Source: Astropecten irregularis
Taxonomy: Eukaryota; Echinodermata; Asteroidea; Paxillosida; Astropectinidae
Direction: 5' to 3'
Assembly: GCA_963971285.1 (NCBI GenBank)
Contig: OZ020260.1
Span: forward strand, 7,660,798 to 7,724,797
DNA length: 64,000 bases
Both the position numbers and the translations under genes were made by a program. Below the pieces are notes generated by a model. That model was given only the letters and a program-made list of their open reading frames with translations, did not search any database and was not told the origin of the DNA. Of this stretch, positions 34,833-45,856 are shown in pieces. The stretch's first letter is position 1; the number at the start of each line of letters is the position of its first letter.

Positions 34833-36064
34833 AGGAAAGTAAGAAAAAGATATCTTTTCCGCAGAGATGTTTTAACTTTAAAAAATAAAACGTGCAGTTG
34901 GAGTTTTACACAATCCAATCATTTTTGTTTCTTTGATTATTTTCGTGTTTTATGATGAAAGCAGTTACTCTCTCTTCATTTGGCAAATCGGCAATCAGGT
35001 GGTGTATTTTAGGTCTATACTCGTGAAAAACAAAAACAAAAACAACCAAGCAGCCAAAAAAAAATAAAAATAATTAAATGAGCAAAAAAGAAAGCAAATG
35101 ATGCAGATCATTAGTGTAATATTCATGGCTTAGCGGTGCGTGACTTTTCATCAGGGCCAAGTCCCAATGGGGAGGGGAGGTCTTACGTGTCGGAGGCCGG
35201 AGCCGTCTGCCCCTTACCATCCCTACGTAGTATATGCATGTACATTCTAACCGTCCAGCATATAAATTATGATGATGAGAGCTCTGGAGAAAATTCTTAC
35301 ACGGTCATATATGCAGAACACACGCACATGAATCAAGTCACGTGGAGTGTATTGTCCATTGACGGCTAGTTTGATTTTGTTGGAGGTTGCATGAGTTACA
35401 GAGCCAGTCTTGTATAGGTGTGAGACGTGGATGCATCCAATCTGTAATATTCATCGCTGAGTTTCCCTCATTCAACTTGCGTGGGAAAGCAATCGGATTG
35501 ATCATACAAACGTCATTGAGTTGATACACACACGCGTGGTTGTGAATCAAACCAAATGTACATGGGTGTGTACGTATGTGGAGGCGTGCAGTGAACAGAG
35601 AACCCTGGTTGTCATAACGCGCTGTATGTGTGCTCATACTGCCTGGATTTAAGCAAAGGTTAACATGGATTGCATGTGCGTCCAGCATCATCATTGATTG
35701 CGAAACCTTAGATAGAGGATTCATCGAGTATTCTAGGTCTGCTGTAGCGAGCAAGCTGCCTGATGATTGCATGGATATAAAAAACAGCTCATATAGCCAC
35801 CTATATAGACAATCATCATGATATAGCTTAGGGGGGAACCACGTGTGCAGCAGGATTGTGCGTCGAGCAAGCACGAAGCTTGGTTTTCTTCAGGAAATCC
35901 ATAACCGAAGCTCTCATATTCTGCACAGGCATCCGTTAGACGGAGGCCGAGGTGAGGGACTTACCGTAATCACGATCGATTGTAGTGAGAGGATACTTTA
36001 GTTTCTTCCACCCAGACTGTCTATACAACCGGTCTCTTGAATGTTCACCTGTGGGTTAGCAGGG
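34833..36064 (+). other. Mostly unique sequence upstream of the candidate exon; possible promoter and 5' UTR
   Basis: This 1.2-kb stretch is one of the longer parts of the window in which I see no repeat family. A TA-rich cluster lies at about 35776-35825. The minus strand is open from 35874 to 35338 (178 codons), but its translation shows no domain and runs antisense to the proposed gene. I read it as a chance frame. Promoter function is inferred only from position. Confidence 0.25.
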
Positions 36065-36288
36065 ATGGCAGCGACATCGTCATCACTCCTTCCGGACAAG
36101 CCTCAACAGCAACACGGCCGGCAAAAGGGATTGCTGGACACGCCGGACACCTACGATCCGCGCGGTCAAGTCTTGACCCGCAAAGCTGGTTCCTTCAAGA
36201 TACCCTCCAGTCGTAAAACCGGCCTGCCTACCATCAAAGAAACACTCCGGCCAGTTCTCTCAGACCCGACGTCTCTCGGTCGATATGG
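36065..36288 (+). CDS. Candidate first coding exon of an unrecognised host gene
   Basis: The ATG at 36065 has G at -3 and G at +4, a favourable start context. An in-frame ATG also exists at 36041. The frame stays open for 74 codons and reaches a good donor (GG|GTAAGC) at 36288/36289, leaving phase 2. The stretch is GC-richer than its surroundings, with many C/G third positions, as coding sequence tends to be. The peptide begins MAATSSSLLPDKP and is rich in Pro, Ser, Thr and basic residues, with a segment SSRKTGLPTIKETLRPVLSD. It looks like a disordered leader; no domain, signal peptide or membrane segment is visible. No partner exon was recognised within the remaining 27.7 kb, so the next exon may lie far downstream or outside. 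A chance open frame is the alternative. I do not recognise the protein. Confidence 0.5.
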
Positions 36289-36655
36289 GTAAGCAACAGA
36301 CCATGCAATCTGTGTTCCAAACGTAGACCTCTCCTGATGTTGCTAAAACACCGATAGACATTGTATAGCAGTTCTCATGGGATCTCATTTTTTTTGTTTC
36401 CTAATGAAGAATCTCTGTGCCAATTACTATATAACATAACATGATGCATCGGGAGTTAAACGTATCATACATGATTGGTCACAGAACAGCGAAAAACCAA
36501 CTAAATTATTCTTCTAAAATATAAATGGATTGCATGGACTAAGCTGATCATTTTGAGGTGTTGAAGTACTGTTTTAGTGGCCCAAACACAGCACAGCGCT
36601 TTGTAACCGAAAGGAAAAGGCGCTATACTGAACGACTATGGACTGGATAAGGAAT
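36289..36655. other. Sequence after the candidate exon; possible intron start
   Basis: Begins with the donor GTAAGC. No repeat or further exon seen. Confidence 0.3.
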
Positions 36656-36849
36656 GGTTTTGATCTTTTGATCAAAACTGTTTTCGGTCGTTTTTTTTTT
36701 ACTAATTTCTTGATGAATACAGCATTCCATGTGGAAATATTTTAATAGTATATGTTTCTACCAGTACCATCTTCATACCGTGAAAGTTATACATAAATCT
36801 GTGAACATTTCTGTTTTGGTATGTTACCAATCCTGTACTGTACCTTTAA
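36656..36849 (-). mobile_element. Family B half copy
   Basis: Starts at the central palindrome (TTTGATCTTTTGATCAAAAC) and carries the shared module to a complete end CCTGTACTGTACCTTTAA. The other half is absent. Confidence 0.75.
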
Positions 36850-37767
36850 GGTTGGTTAAATGTGCATTAGCCTCCTGCTCGTTCATGGGCTAGCATTATT
36901 TAATAGGCCATGTAAACTCTGCATGCATATTAAGAGCAAGTCCTAAAGCGTCTGGCTTATCTAGGCCTAAGTGAAGAGCGCTAATGTTTTGGTCACGATG
37001 CAAACTGATATGAGTTAAGTATCCCCCAGTGCCTAAGCGTTGCTGCTTTGCAGTAATAATATCAGCGATGGCACTCCATGTCCAAATGCTAGCACATCAC
37101 GACTAGATTGAAACGAATGGTCGTGTTGATTACAGGCATGACAGACGCTTCTCCATATTTCCTTCTTTGACGTTTCGTTTTGTTTGAAAACTTCATAAGC
37201 ACCGCACAGGAGATACTGCCAGTGAAGTATACTGTCATGATTGATGGCGTAGCAGCTGCTACTGCTTGAACCCGAAGCTTTCGCCATTTTCACAATTTCA
37301 ACAGCGATTACCATGCGCGGTTATCACCATGCGGTCAATACCTACGTCACAGCGTCGCTGTTCGTAGCATTCTTTACCAAATAGTATTACATGGCACCAA
37401 CAGATACACTGTGGTAGAACTTTCGACGTCATGCAACACTGAATGCTCATTGCCCCACCTCATGTCATGTGGATGTGTTGGTATTTTTCCACAGTTTGTA
37501 CCGATTTATGGCCGTGCTTTCGCCCACGTTCACGGCGCCCGTTTTTCCCGGCCGAGATTATTGTTTGGCCCCCGTAGAATTAACAGAGACAAGATTGCAT
37601 ACAGAATTAACCCCTCTTCAAAGTGGCAGTTTAGAGTTGATCCACAAGCATATTATTTGAAATGCATTTAAAATACACAAGCCAGTTCTCTGCACGTGAC
37701 ATGCACAGTGCGCATGCGGTGTACGTCATACGGTAGACGTTGGGGCTTTACGGAACCAAGCAGGGGG
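36850..37767. other. No recognised gene
   Basis: Frames at 37314-37033 (-) and 37411-37671 (+) show no domain. The -strand frame includes a poly-Ser run only. Confidence 0.3.
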
Positions 37768-37995
37768 CCCAGCTTGGGACTTATTTAACTCCAGCCATTT
37801 CAGGCTCCCAAAACGAAATGAAGGAATTGAGCCACATGAATTTCGCTGCCGCCATTTGAGGCCCACAAAACGAAATGAAGGGATTGGGCCACACGACGAA
37901 GCCGAAGAAAGACTCCAGTTTCGCCATGTTATCCATGCCCTTCATTTCCTTTAGGACACAAAATGGCGGTAGCAAAAATAATAAGTCCCAAGCCC
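37768..37995. mobile_element. Family J MITE, copy 2
   Basis: The ends CCCAGCTTGGGACTTATT and AATAAGTCCCAAGCCC are inverted. CCCAAAACGAAATGAAGG occurs twice in tandem in the left half (about 37808 and 37864). Matches 7190-7346. Confidence 0.65.
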
Positions 37996-38291
37996 AGACA
38001 TGAACGTCGTGATATAAAATGAAATTAATCACCCTTTTTCTCCCAATTAACATGAATTTGATGTTTAAAATTAAGTACACAAAATGAATAAAACGAAGAA
38101 AAACAACGACGTCTTGTTTATTTTGCTGGAATATTAGATCTTAAAGAGTTTGAATTGCTGAAGCAAATACCCAAAAGTGTCGTAACAATCGTGTAGAGAT
38201 ATTGTCTGAAAAGTATCGCCTATAGAATAGCACTATTTGATCAACTGGCTTTACATCCTCTTCACTCATTCGCTTTTAGAATAGCATATGT

Positions 38292-38600
38292 TTAAGGTAG
38301 TATCATACTTTGGTTGCAAAGTAAATCTTCACAGATTTACCTTTAACTTACAGGGTAAAAAGATGGTGATGGTAGAAACATACCGTTCAAATATTTCTGC
38401 CTGAAATGCTGTATTTATCGAAAAAAAGAGTAAAACCAATGACCTAAAACTATTTTGATCTTTCAAAGATAAAAAATAACGACGAAAAGACCTAAGAAGT
38501 ACTGTGGGCACTTTTCACTGTTTTCTTAAAGAGTTTGCTTGGCCTGAGACTGAAAATCTCACAGATGACTGTTATTGTATTCTCCTGTGATATTACTTCA
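38292..38600 (+). mobile_element. Family A MITE, right end lost
   Basis: The left end TTAAGGTAGTATCATACTTT and both internal halves are recognisable through CACAGATGACTGTTATTG. The right terminal repeat is missing. The palindrome is drifted (GATCTTTCAAAGAT). Confidence 0.7.
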
Positions 38601-39763
38601 TGGTGTACATAGCCTGAAATCAAACAAGAAGAGTTTCCAAGCCAAGAAACAGGCAAAAAAAAGCAAACGGCGGGTAAATTTACACCAAAACAGTACCACT
38701 TCTAGGAAAACGAAAAAACGAAATGCCAGCAGCAGCGACACCAACGCGTTGCAACGGCAGCAACAAATCTGTAAAAGAAAAAAGGAAAGAAAATGAAAAA
38801 AAAAAAAACCTTATCAGACAAACAATATCGGGCTTATACGCTGAGATCATTTTATGCAAGACTATGCGGTTTTCCCTCAGTTGATTCCAACTAATTTCTC
38901 GGTGCATTGTGCAGTTCTAAGTATCTTGTATCAAGATTTGCAAAAGATACAAAAGCCCGATTCGTATAGATTAATACAGGAACCACTTTGCTTGTTATTG
39001 TAATGTATACTAATTCCATAGAGATGTATAATGTAATTACGCCATGCTAAATACATCGTTACAGTCCTATATTCTTTGTCCTCAAACTGGCACCCTGAAG
39101 CCATGTATACCTGGAACAACCTCACAGCAACAATAGTTAGAATAGCAGCCGTAGGCAGTGACTCTACCGAAACGTTGAAACGTAGATTGCTGAAGTCGGA
39201 TCAATTTCATTTGGTTGGCGTTTCTTTTATTATTGGCGTGACGATTTCCTGTTGAAGATGACCAAAGCACACTGGCTCAACCGTCCAACTAGCCCCTGGG
39301 GTTCAATTTTTTTTCCCGAACCACGACTCACCGTGAAGTTCTCTCACAAGGCCTGGTGAAACCCAAAACCACCTCAATTGTTCACCGTGCAGATCCTTTA
39401 GTTTACTTTCAATTTCCCAGTTTCAAATCTAAATCATACATACGTGTTAACAACTTTTGCAGTTTTAATACATAATTCATGTATATCGTTGGTTAAATGA
39501 GTATTTTTCTGTAGTGTTGGATGTTATTCACCCTTTCCCTCCGTCTCCAGTTTTCCAGTCGGCTTTTTATTGATGTATCATCGCCTCTTGAAACGATCGT
39601 TTGAGTGGTCGTAAGTGTCTGCGATGTCATTAAGAACGAAAGGCTTATGGATGGGCAAAGAAATGTGCGCGCTCCTTTGTCATGGATTTGAAATTGCGAA
39701 CAAATGAAATGATACATTTGACAACAAGTGAAATTAAAACGAGACAATATGGGGGTTCGACTT
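38601..39763. other. No gene; a purine-rich tract and two GAAACG/GAAGATG motifs
   Basis: A purine-rich tract lies at about 38630-38812. At 39160-39290, CCGAAACGTTGAAACG and GTTGAAGATGACC resemble hammerhead-like repeat motifs described elsewhere in this window, but no clear core forms. Confidence 0.25.
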
Positions 39764-39995
39764 AAGCCCACCGCACACTATACGATCCGACATTCCGACT
39801 AGGACCCGACTGGTTTTTGGAAGGATCGCAAAGCATTCTGGGAGTCTTAACCGTGATTGTTCCCAGTCGCAGACCCACTCTGATGGCCAGTCGGCAAGAT
39901 TCGACTGTCGAATCACAGTTAAGACTCCCAGAATGCTTTGCGATCCTTCCAAAAACCAGTCGGGTCGTAGTCGGATCGTATAGTGTGCGGTGGGC
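39764..39995. mobile_element. Family L palindromic MITE, TTA duplication
   Basis: The ends AGCCCACCGCACACTATACG and CGTATAGTGTGCGGTGGGCT are perfect. Arms extend inward for about 75 bp through GGAAGGATCGCAAAGCATTC. TTA flanks both sides, fitting a Harbinger type. Because it is a near-palindrome, both strands carry mirror frames. It sits immediately before a SINE head. Confidence 0.85.
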
Positions 39996-40160
39996 TTTAC
40001 GCTGTTGGCACGAGTGGTATGGCATATGTCAAAGCCGAGAGGTCGTGGGTTTGAATCCCACCTTAGCCAGCGCATGATATTTTCATGTGCACTCAGAAAG
40101 CACTAGTGTAGTGCTCATCTACGTCGGTGATGGGGAATAAATATTGTGCATAATTCTTTC
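39996..40160 (+). mobile_element. tRNA-derived SINE, copy 2
   Basis: B-box GGTTTGAATCCCACC and the body (TCATGTGCACTCAG, AGTGCTCATCTACGTCG, GGGGAATAAAT) match 26150-26320. The first part of the head (A-box side) is diverged or displaced next to family L. Confidence 0.7.
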
Positions 40161-40557
40161 TCCCCGACGAAAACATCACTAATGAGACAACCTATCACTC
40201 GAAAGTCCTGGTTGGTTTTCTACATATTGGGCTAACGTGAGGTTGTTCAACTCCACAGACATAAATGTCACTTTCTATCCCGATATTTTTTTAGCTCGAG
40301 CGACTGCATATCCTGCCTGTAGACCGTACCCCAGAAAAGCCTCGCCGGTGTTTATTTCAATATTCTCCCTATCTGCGGGTTACACCTTTCGGGGTGTCAC
40401 TCAGCTGTCTTAGGGTAAAGTTCAGTGACACCATGCGGTAGGCATTGAACATGCACGGCGGCAGGACCACTGTAGCAAGGAACCGAGATCCTATGCTGAA
40501 CAAGCGTATGTATGATTTCGTATGTTGAAGAAAATACACCCACGATGTTCTTACATT
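40161..40557. other. No recognised gene or repeat
   Basis: Nothing supported. Confidence 0.3.
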
Positions 40558-41107
40558 GTATGGTGCTCCTGGAGCGCCATTTCGCTTATCCTAATAACCA
40601 CATTATCATATCGCCAAGTCGACATATTAAGCCCTAAATGTCGACTTATAGAGATGAGATACTTTATCCCGGTCAGGTGACTTAGGGCCTGTTTGTTATG
40701 GCGAATCCTGCGGATCCGGATCCCGTTTTAGCGTACCCTTGGATCCCAAAATCAAGGATCCTTTGCATTAATCAAACAGGCCCTTAGTGAAACCTAAAAT
40801 GTCGACATGTCCCTCTATTTCATCTCGCCAAGACAACTTACTCAAAACAAGATGTCGACAGATTCTGATAGTTACCACGCCACTTGCTAAAAGAAGGATG
40901 TCGACTTGTCCTGATAGTTTAACTTGCAAAGACGACTTTATATAGTACGTGCAACTGACTAATCTTCAGGATAAGAATATTATTTTAAATGCACTAATTA
41001 TTGAAACAAAACAACCTATACCACTACAAATGTCGACTTCGCTCCGTCGATAAATATTAGTATGTGGTTGCGTGGATAAGTTAAATGGCACTCATGGAGC
41101 GCCGTAC
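40558..41107. mobile_element. Family U element with repeated TGTCGAC motifs, hosting family H
   Basis: The ends GTATGGTGCTCC and GGAGCGCCGTAC are inverted, extended inward by GCCATTT, CTTATCC and AACCACAT matches. ATT flanks both sides. Inside, TGTCGAC (or GTCGACA) occurs at about 40617, 40640, 40802, 40853, 40902 and 41033. A family H copy with its own TTA duplication is inserted at 40685-40783. No coding frame. Confidence 0.65.
40685..40783. mobile_element. Family H MITE nested in U, TTA duplication
   Basis: The ends GGGCCTGTTTGTTA and AATCAAACAGGCCC are inverted, and TTA lies on both sides. GATCCGGATCCCGTTTTAGC is shared with 19407 and 51079. It is younger than the host element U because it interrupts it. 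Confidence 0.8.
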
Positions 41108-42111
41108 ATTTGATCAGCAAAAAGTGTACGCTACTATGGCGGCCCACTCTTCCAATGCAGGCAGATCACAATAATATCGCTCATATGCTTTGATTTGACT
41201 TCGTGCAGATTTCTAGGTCTGGTACGCACTTTAGAAAAATAGCATGCATGAAATAAAGGCTTAGGGGATTAGATGTCACGATGCACGTATGCTGTAATGC
41301 TGAAAGTGGGACCAGTTCGTTTATTCCATATGTTGATTTCAGTAGAACCCCGGATTTAAAAAGAATTACTTGATTTAACTTCAAACAGAAACGAAATGTC
41401 AAATATTGCATATGCTATTATGTAGCCTCCTACTTTGAGTGCAGCTCAAAATGATCTCGCAGTGTTCTATAAAAGGACCATGTGTAAAGAAATGGGAAAA
41501 TGTTCTAGCCAACCAGCTTCAGAGACTCCAAAAATGAAGAAATGTATGATTTTCATCTGACAAATCTAACAATTCAATAGCCTGGCTACACATTCCTGGG
41601 CTTTGTAAGAGGACCGCTGACAGGTCAGTCGGGATTCGAACCAGTAACCATTTTTCCTGGTTAGTCACAACACATCAGCCATATGAAATGATATCGTTAA
41701 GCATGATGCAGCTTAGGTTCGACTTTCAATGTGACCATTCATTTCTTTTTTGCATTCTGAAAAGTCTTTCCTTTGCATAAAATATTGTGTCTTTAGTTGT
41801 GAACTTGTGTCAGGCACCACCCTCGTGTATTAGCGACACGGTATTCAAAGGTGTTCAACTGCAACATTTATACTGAGGTATTGCCTCATTGGGCGGGAAA
41901 GAGCTTTCTCCTGGTATGTGCTTTGTCTGTTGAAACATGAGACACGCAATAACAAGTCGAATATTGCCTTTATGCTACCTATTATGGCCACCGAATGACT
42001 GTTGTATGGCTACTGACTGGCTACCAAAAATGCATTGCTATAATAAATGGCAACCGAATGCGTGCCGGACTGGCGACGTAACGACTAATGAATTGCCGCC
42101 GAATGAAATAA
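41108..42111. other. No gene; weak tRNA-like B-box on the minus strand
   Basis: At 41628-41650 the minus strand has CTGGTTCGAATCCCGACTG, like a B-box, without a convincing A-box. Confidence 0.25.
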
Positions 42112-42345
42112 TAGTTGCCCAATGATTGCCGAATGGTTGCCGAATAACTTCCGAATTGTTGCCGAATTGCTGTTGAATGGCTGCCGAATGGATGCCGAAC
42201 GACTTCTGAATGGTTGTCGAATGGTTGTCAAATTGCTTCTGAATGGCTGCCGAATGGTTGTCAAATGGCTGCCGAATGGTTGCCTGAATGGTTGTCGAAT
42301 GGTTGCTGAATGGCTGCCGAATGGTTGCTGAATGGCTGTCGAGGC
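42112..42345 (+). repeat. 11-bp minisatellite (CGAATGGTTGC-type)
   Basis: About 20 imperfect copies of an 11-bp unit (CGAATGGTTGC, CGAATGGCTGC, TGAATGGTTGT). Because 11 is not a multiple of three, every frame reads an 11-residue cycle (for example NGCRMVAEWLP on plus, and NHSATIQ-type on minus), so both strands stay open. Sparse related units extend from about 41980 to 42380. Confidence 0.9.
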
Positions 42346-42606
42346 TATCTAATGGCTTCCAATGGCTACCAAAATTGAAACTGAACAAATTAAAAATGAG
42401 CAGTGAAAGGCTACTGAAACATCGTGCCAAAGTCCAGAACATTTATTTTGTTCCCACAGTTGTATTTACTCGTAAAGAATAGGGTTCTTATTTATCATTT
42501 TGTGAATAGCACATCTGCAGTTTGAGGAATAATGCAACTGTCAGTGATGGGAATAATGTTGGATTCAATTGTTCTCGTCTGGACATGCTATTCAATCGCA
42601 CAGGTG

Positions 42607-42810
42607 CTAATCAAGTCGGGCAATTTTTAGTCTGGGATCGATGGCTCGCCAAAGGAGACGACCGTCTAACCCTGTTAGCTCACGGTCAGTGAGCCGCATA
42701 TTATGGCAGCCTACGCACAATACACCGTATCGGTTTGCCTGGCAGGTCCCATCCGGACGCTCAAGGTAAATAGCACCCGTCTTGAGCACACTCGATAGGA
42801 CGCTATGCAA
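42607..42810 (-). other. GC-richer 67-codon open frame, unrecognised
   Basis: The minus frame contains LERPDGTCQANRYGVLCVGC and is GC-richer than its neighbours. No splice boundaries or family match are evident. Listed only because its composition stands out. Confidence 0.15.
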
Positions 42811-44224
42811 ACAAACCAGAGGTCCTACTCCATAGGTCTATATTATTGGCTGTCGTCTGAAGGTGTGTAGGAGTCTGTACGAGACATGAGATTCAGAGTG
42901 TGCTGTTCAGATCTTAAAGAAATATAATTATTGTGTATCTTTTATGGAGTGATGTTTCGAAATGACGGTATAAAACTGCCAGGTGGCATTAAGCTGTACT
43001 GCTTAGAGTATATGCTTATCCAGTTCAAATCTCCTGAATAATGTAAGTGGATGATGGTGGTTGGAATATGGAAAGCTCTTTGATTGCTCGGCTCATTTCA
43101 CTCATAATAACATCACAGTTGTTATTATTTCATATTATTCCGCACAGATTCTATTTTTTGTATAACGTTAACATGATATAAATTGATGCGATTTGTTTTA
43201 GCTATCATTATTGTTTGTGCGGTCATCCTCATTTTTAAAACACTATATGGAAGCTGGAGTGTTTTTAAACGAATATGAAAATGATGTTATTGACTTAATT
43301 GTTTGTTTTGGGAAAAGATGCTTTATTTTGATCTTTGATTTTTGCAAACTGCAGATCATACAACTAACCTGAAAATTCCATCAAAATTTGTCTTCAAATT
43401 TGCGGTGGAAAAACAAAAGAAAACAATAATAGACGGCAGTTTTTGGTATATTGTTTCTGCTGAATCATGTACATGTTAGACCAGAATTAGTAAACGTATC
43501 CAGACGTTTTTTTCTCAATTTCAAAGAAAAATTGGTATTGATTATAAAATCAACTTTGCTATTATCACCTGCCTCCTGCTACCAATGGGAGACTTTTGAG
43601 ACGTTGGCGGCAGCAGACCGAAGTCTCTTTTTGCTAGCTCTGAGCATGCGCACGCAATTGTGAGCATGCGCGTGTTGTTGTGCGCATAGGTGCGCGTGCA
43701 CTATCAAGTTGAAGACCTAGCTCCAAAGTCTCGCCTTGAACTGACTTCTTTCCAATACCAATTATAAACTATACCTTGAAAGAGATGAATTCGTCGTATA
43801 GTCTGGAGATAGATTTATCTTCAAAGGACGGATGTTTCATTAATTTCCTTTCATAATTAAACATTTCAAGTCGCAATTAGAGCCAATATAACTGCTCGGG
43901 AAGTGTGTAGATTTCGTTTTATACTTTCGTGCCTGCAATAATTAAGAAGTAATGTTTCCGTCCTTGTGCTCATCTGTTACGGAGTGCTGCCAGCATTATA
44001 TTGGAAAGATTATTTTGCTACACAACCTTCGTTTCAGACATATGACATGGGTTGGATGAGTGATGGTACGGTATTGTATTGAAGGCCGTTGTGAATTAAT
44101 TGAAGTGAGACGATTTTTGACAATTCAACTCGGTCAATTATTGTTTTTCAGTGCATTGTGGACAATGTTGACGTACAACTACTTATTGAACGTGAAAATT
44201 ACATTAAACAACCATTAATTTGAG
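42811..44224. other. No recognised gene or repeat
   Basis: A GAGCATGCGC-type motif recurs at about 43643-43675. Nothing else supported. Confidence 0.3.
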
Positions 44225-44290
44225 TTAAAGGTGATGTCATACTTTGTGTTTTGAGAAAGAAATGCAACCAAAGTATCGTAGTACCTTTAA
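44225..44290. mobile_element. Minimal family A copy (66 bp)
   Basis: Only the two ends remain: TTAAAGGTGATGTCATACTT and CAAAGTATCGTAGTACCTTTAA (last 20 bases family-like), joined through AGAAAGAAATGCAA. TTAA lies at both boundaries. Confidence 0.85.
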
Positions 44291-45300
44291 GATTGTTGTT
44301 TTTCAGGGGTGCATGTTGAAATACCTGTATACGCATATCACATTTTGCATACATATTCCTGTATACCATGTTAATGCAATGCATACGTGGCTGTTTAATT
44401 TGCAGAGTATGTATAGCCAACGGGCCGAGCCATAATTAAATCGTACAGAACCGCCTCTGAAACCTGTCATGCAGAATAATCATGTACGTGATTTCAACCT
44501 ACGCACCAGCAGCTCACAGACACGGTTAAAAAGCGCTGGTTTCTGTTCTTCTATTTCTCATGGAAATCGTTTAGTTAGTTAATCACCAGCATACGCGTGC
44601 CAACATCAACCAGAGATTTCCCATCATCGATTGCTCGATTGCTTAGGGCGAGGTGAATGTTTCCGTTATTTTTTTTGCGCGGGATCCCCAACAGGCCTTG
44701 TTTTTTCTAACCGTTTAAAGTCAATATTTTCAATACCAGTAACCTGGTTATTAAAATCCCTATTTCCTCATAGGCGATATGAATAAACGTGTGGATCATA
44801 AAATAAGAGATAAAAACCTGCGCCCTGCAGGTTTCAGCGCTGCATGCGACAAAAATTCCCCTGTAATCATTTATGTGATGGTATGGATTATATCATTGGA
44901 GTTTCACATTGGTGATGTGGTTTTCAGTATACATTGTGCCGAGTGACAACATGTAATACATGTCTTGCTTGGGAAATAACAGGCTCCTCCCCATCTCCAT
45001 ATGTTGTGAGACACATAGGATATTAATGAAGACAACCAATATAGACGCTGTGTGTGTAGACACCTTGTGTGGCCTTACTGGGAATGTATAATGACGTAGA
45101 GTAGTGCAAAAAATCAATACTGTCCGTGAATGCATCCTATTGCTGTTCTCTGGCAAAACTTGGCGCCAATTATTTCATTATTTCCATCCGATGATACAAA
45201 CCACGGGCAATGTGCATGGTAATACAAATGTCATATAGTGACAAATGTAACCGAATCAGTTCGCAAAAAAGAAAAGAAAAAAAAAGATACTAGAAGCAAA
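44291..45300. other. No recognised gene or repeat
   Basis: Frames at 44244-44435 (+) and 45156-44893 (-) are unrecognised. Confidence 0.3.
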
Positions 45301-45352
45301 GCAGATTGTACACTGTCAACAATTTCGGTAACATTTCGGTAACAGTGCGAAA
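45301..45352 (+). mobile_element. Family G end fragment
   Basis: GCAGATTGTACACTGTCAAC followed by AATTTCGGTAACATTTCGGT matches the left end of the 59791 copy, then stops. Confidence 0.6.
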
Positions 45353-45437
45353 GTACGAACGAATATTACATGGTGTTTCCTCAAACCGATCCACATATAC
45401 CAATTGTCACCTTGCAAAGCCTCCAATCTTTCTTAAG

Positions 45438-45650
45438 TTAAAGGGTCTCTGCAATGGCAATATTATGGCTTGAACATGTGCCAATAAAACAACTGTACAT
45501 GGGGACTGTGGTTTTACCCACTCCCTCACACTGATTCAGGGTTAAAAACAGGTTTTTTGTTTGTATGCTAATTAGCATTTCCATCATATTCATGAGCAAA
45601 ACTGTGATGTCATCCGGGGAACTGAGAGCAGCAACCCAATTGATTTGTGC
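45438..45650 (+). mobile_element. Family V repeat, copy 2
   Basis: TTAAAGGGTCTCTGCAATGG starts the copy. It shares TTATGGCTTGAAC, TTTGTATGCTAATTAGCAT and GAGCAAAACTGTGATGTCAT with 12014-12250. The right end is unresolved. Confidence 0.55.
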
Positions 45651-45726
45651 ACAAAAAGTTGAGGTGATACAATAATAAACTGGTGCAAACTGCTCATCAG
45701 CCAAAATTACCTGAAATATATCAAAT

Positions 45727-45852
45727 GCTTAGAGTAATAGGAGGGACTGACGCGTTTCGATCCTAACAGGATCTTTCTCAAAGGCTATACATGTATAACA
45801 TTTGAGAAAGATCCTGCTAAGATCGAAACGCGTCAGGCCCTCCTTACTCAAA
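45727..45852. repeat. Inverted repeat with a GATCGAAACGCGTCA motif
   Basis: The left arm TGACGCGTTTCGATCCTAAC and the right arm GATCGAAACGCGTCA, flanked by GAGAAAGATCCTG on each side of a short centre, form arms of about 55 bp. AAATGCTTAGAGTA and TACTCAAAGCATTT mark the ends. GATC-GAAAC resembles the GAAA strand of hammerhead-like repeats, but no complete core is visible. Confidence 0.6.
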
Positions 45853-45856
45853 GCAT

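Noticed and set aside
35338-35874. 178-codon minus-strand frame
   Set aside because: No recognisable domain or splice context, and antisense to the better-supported exon at 36065.
39734-40077. Mirror frames on both strands of 87-113 codons
   Set aside because: They arise from the palindromic family L element and run into a SINE head.
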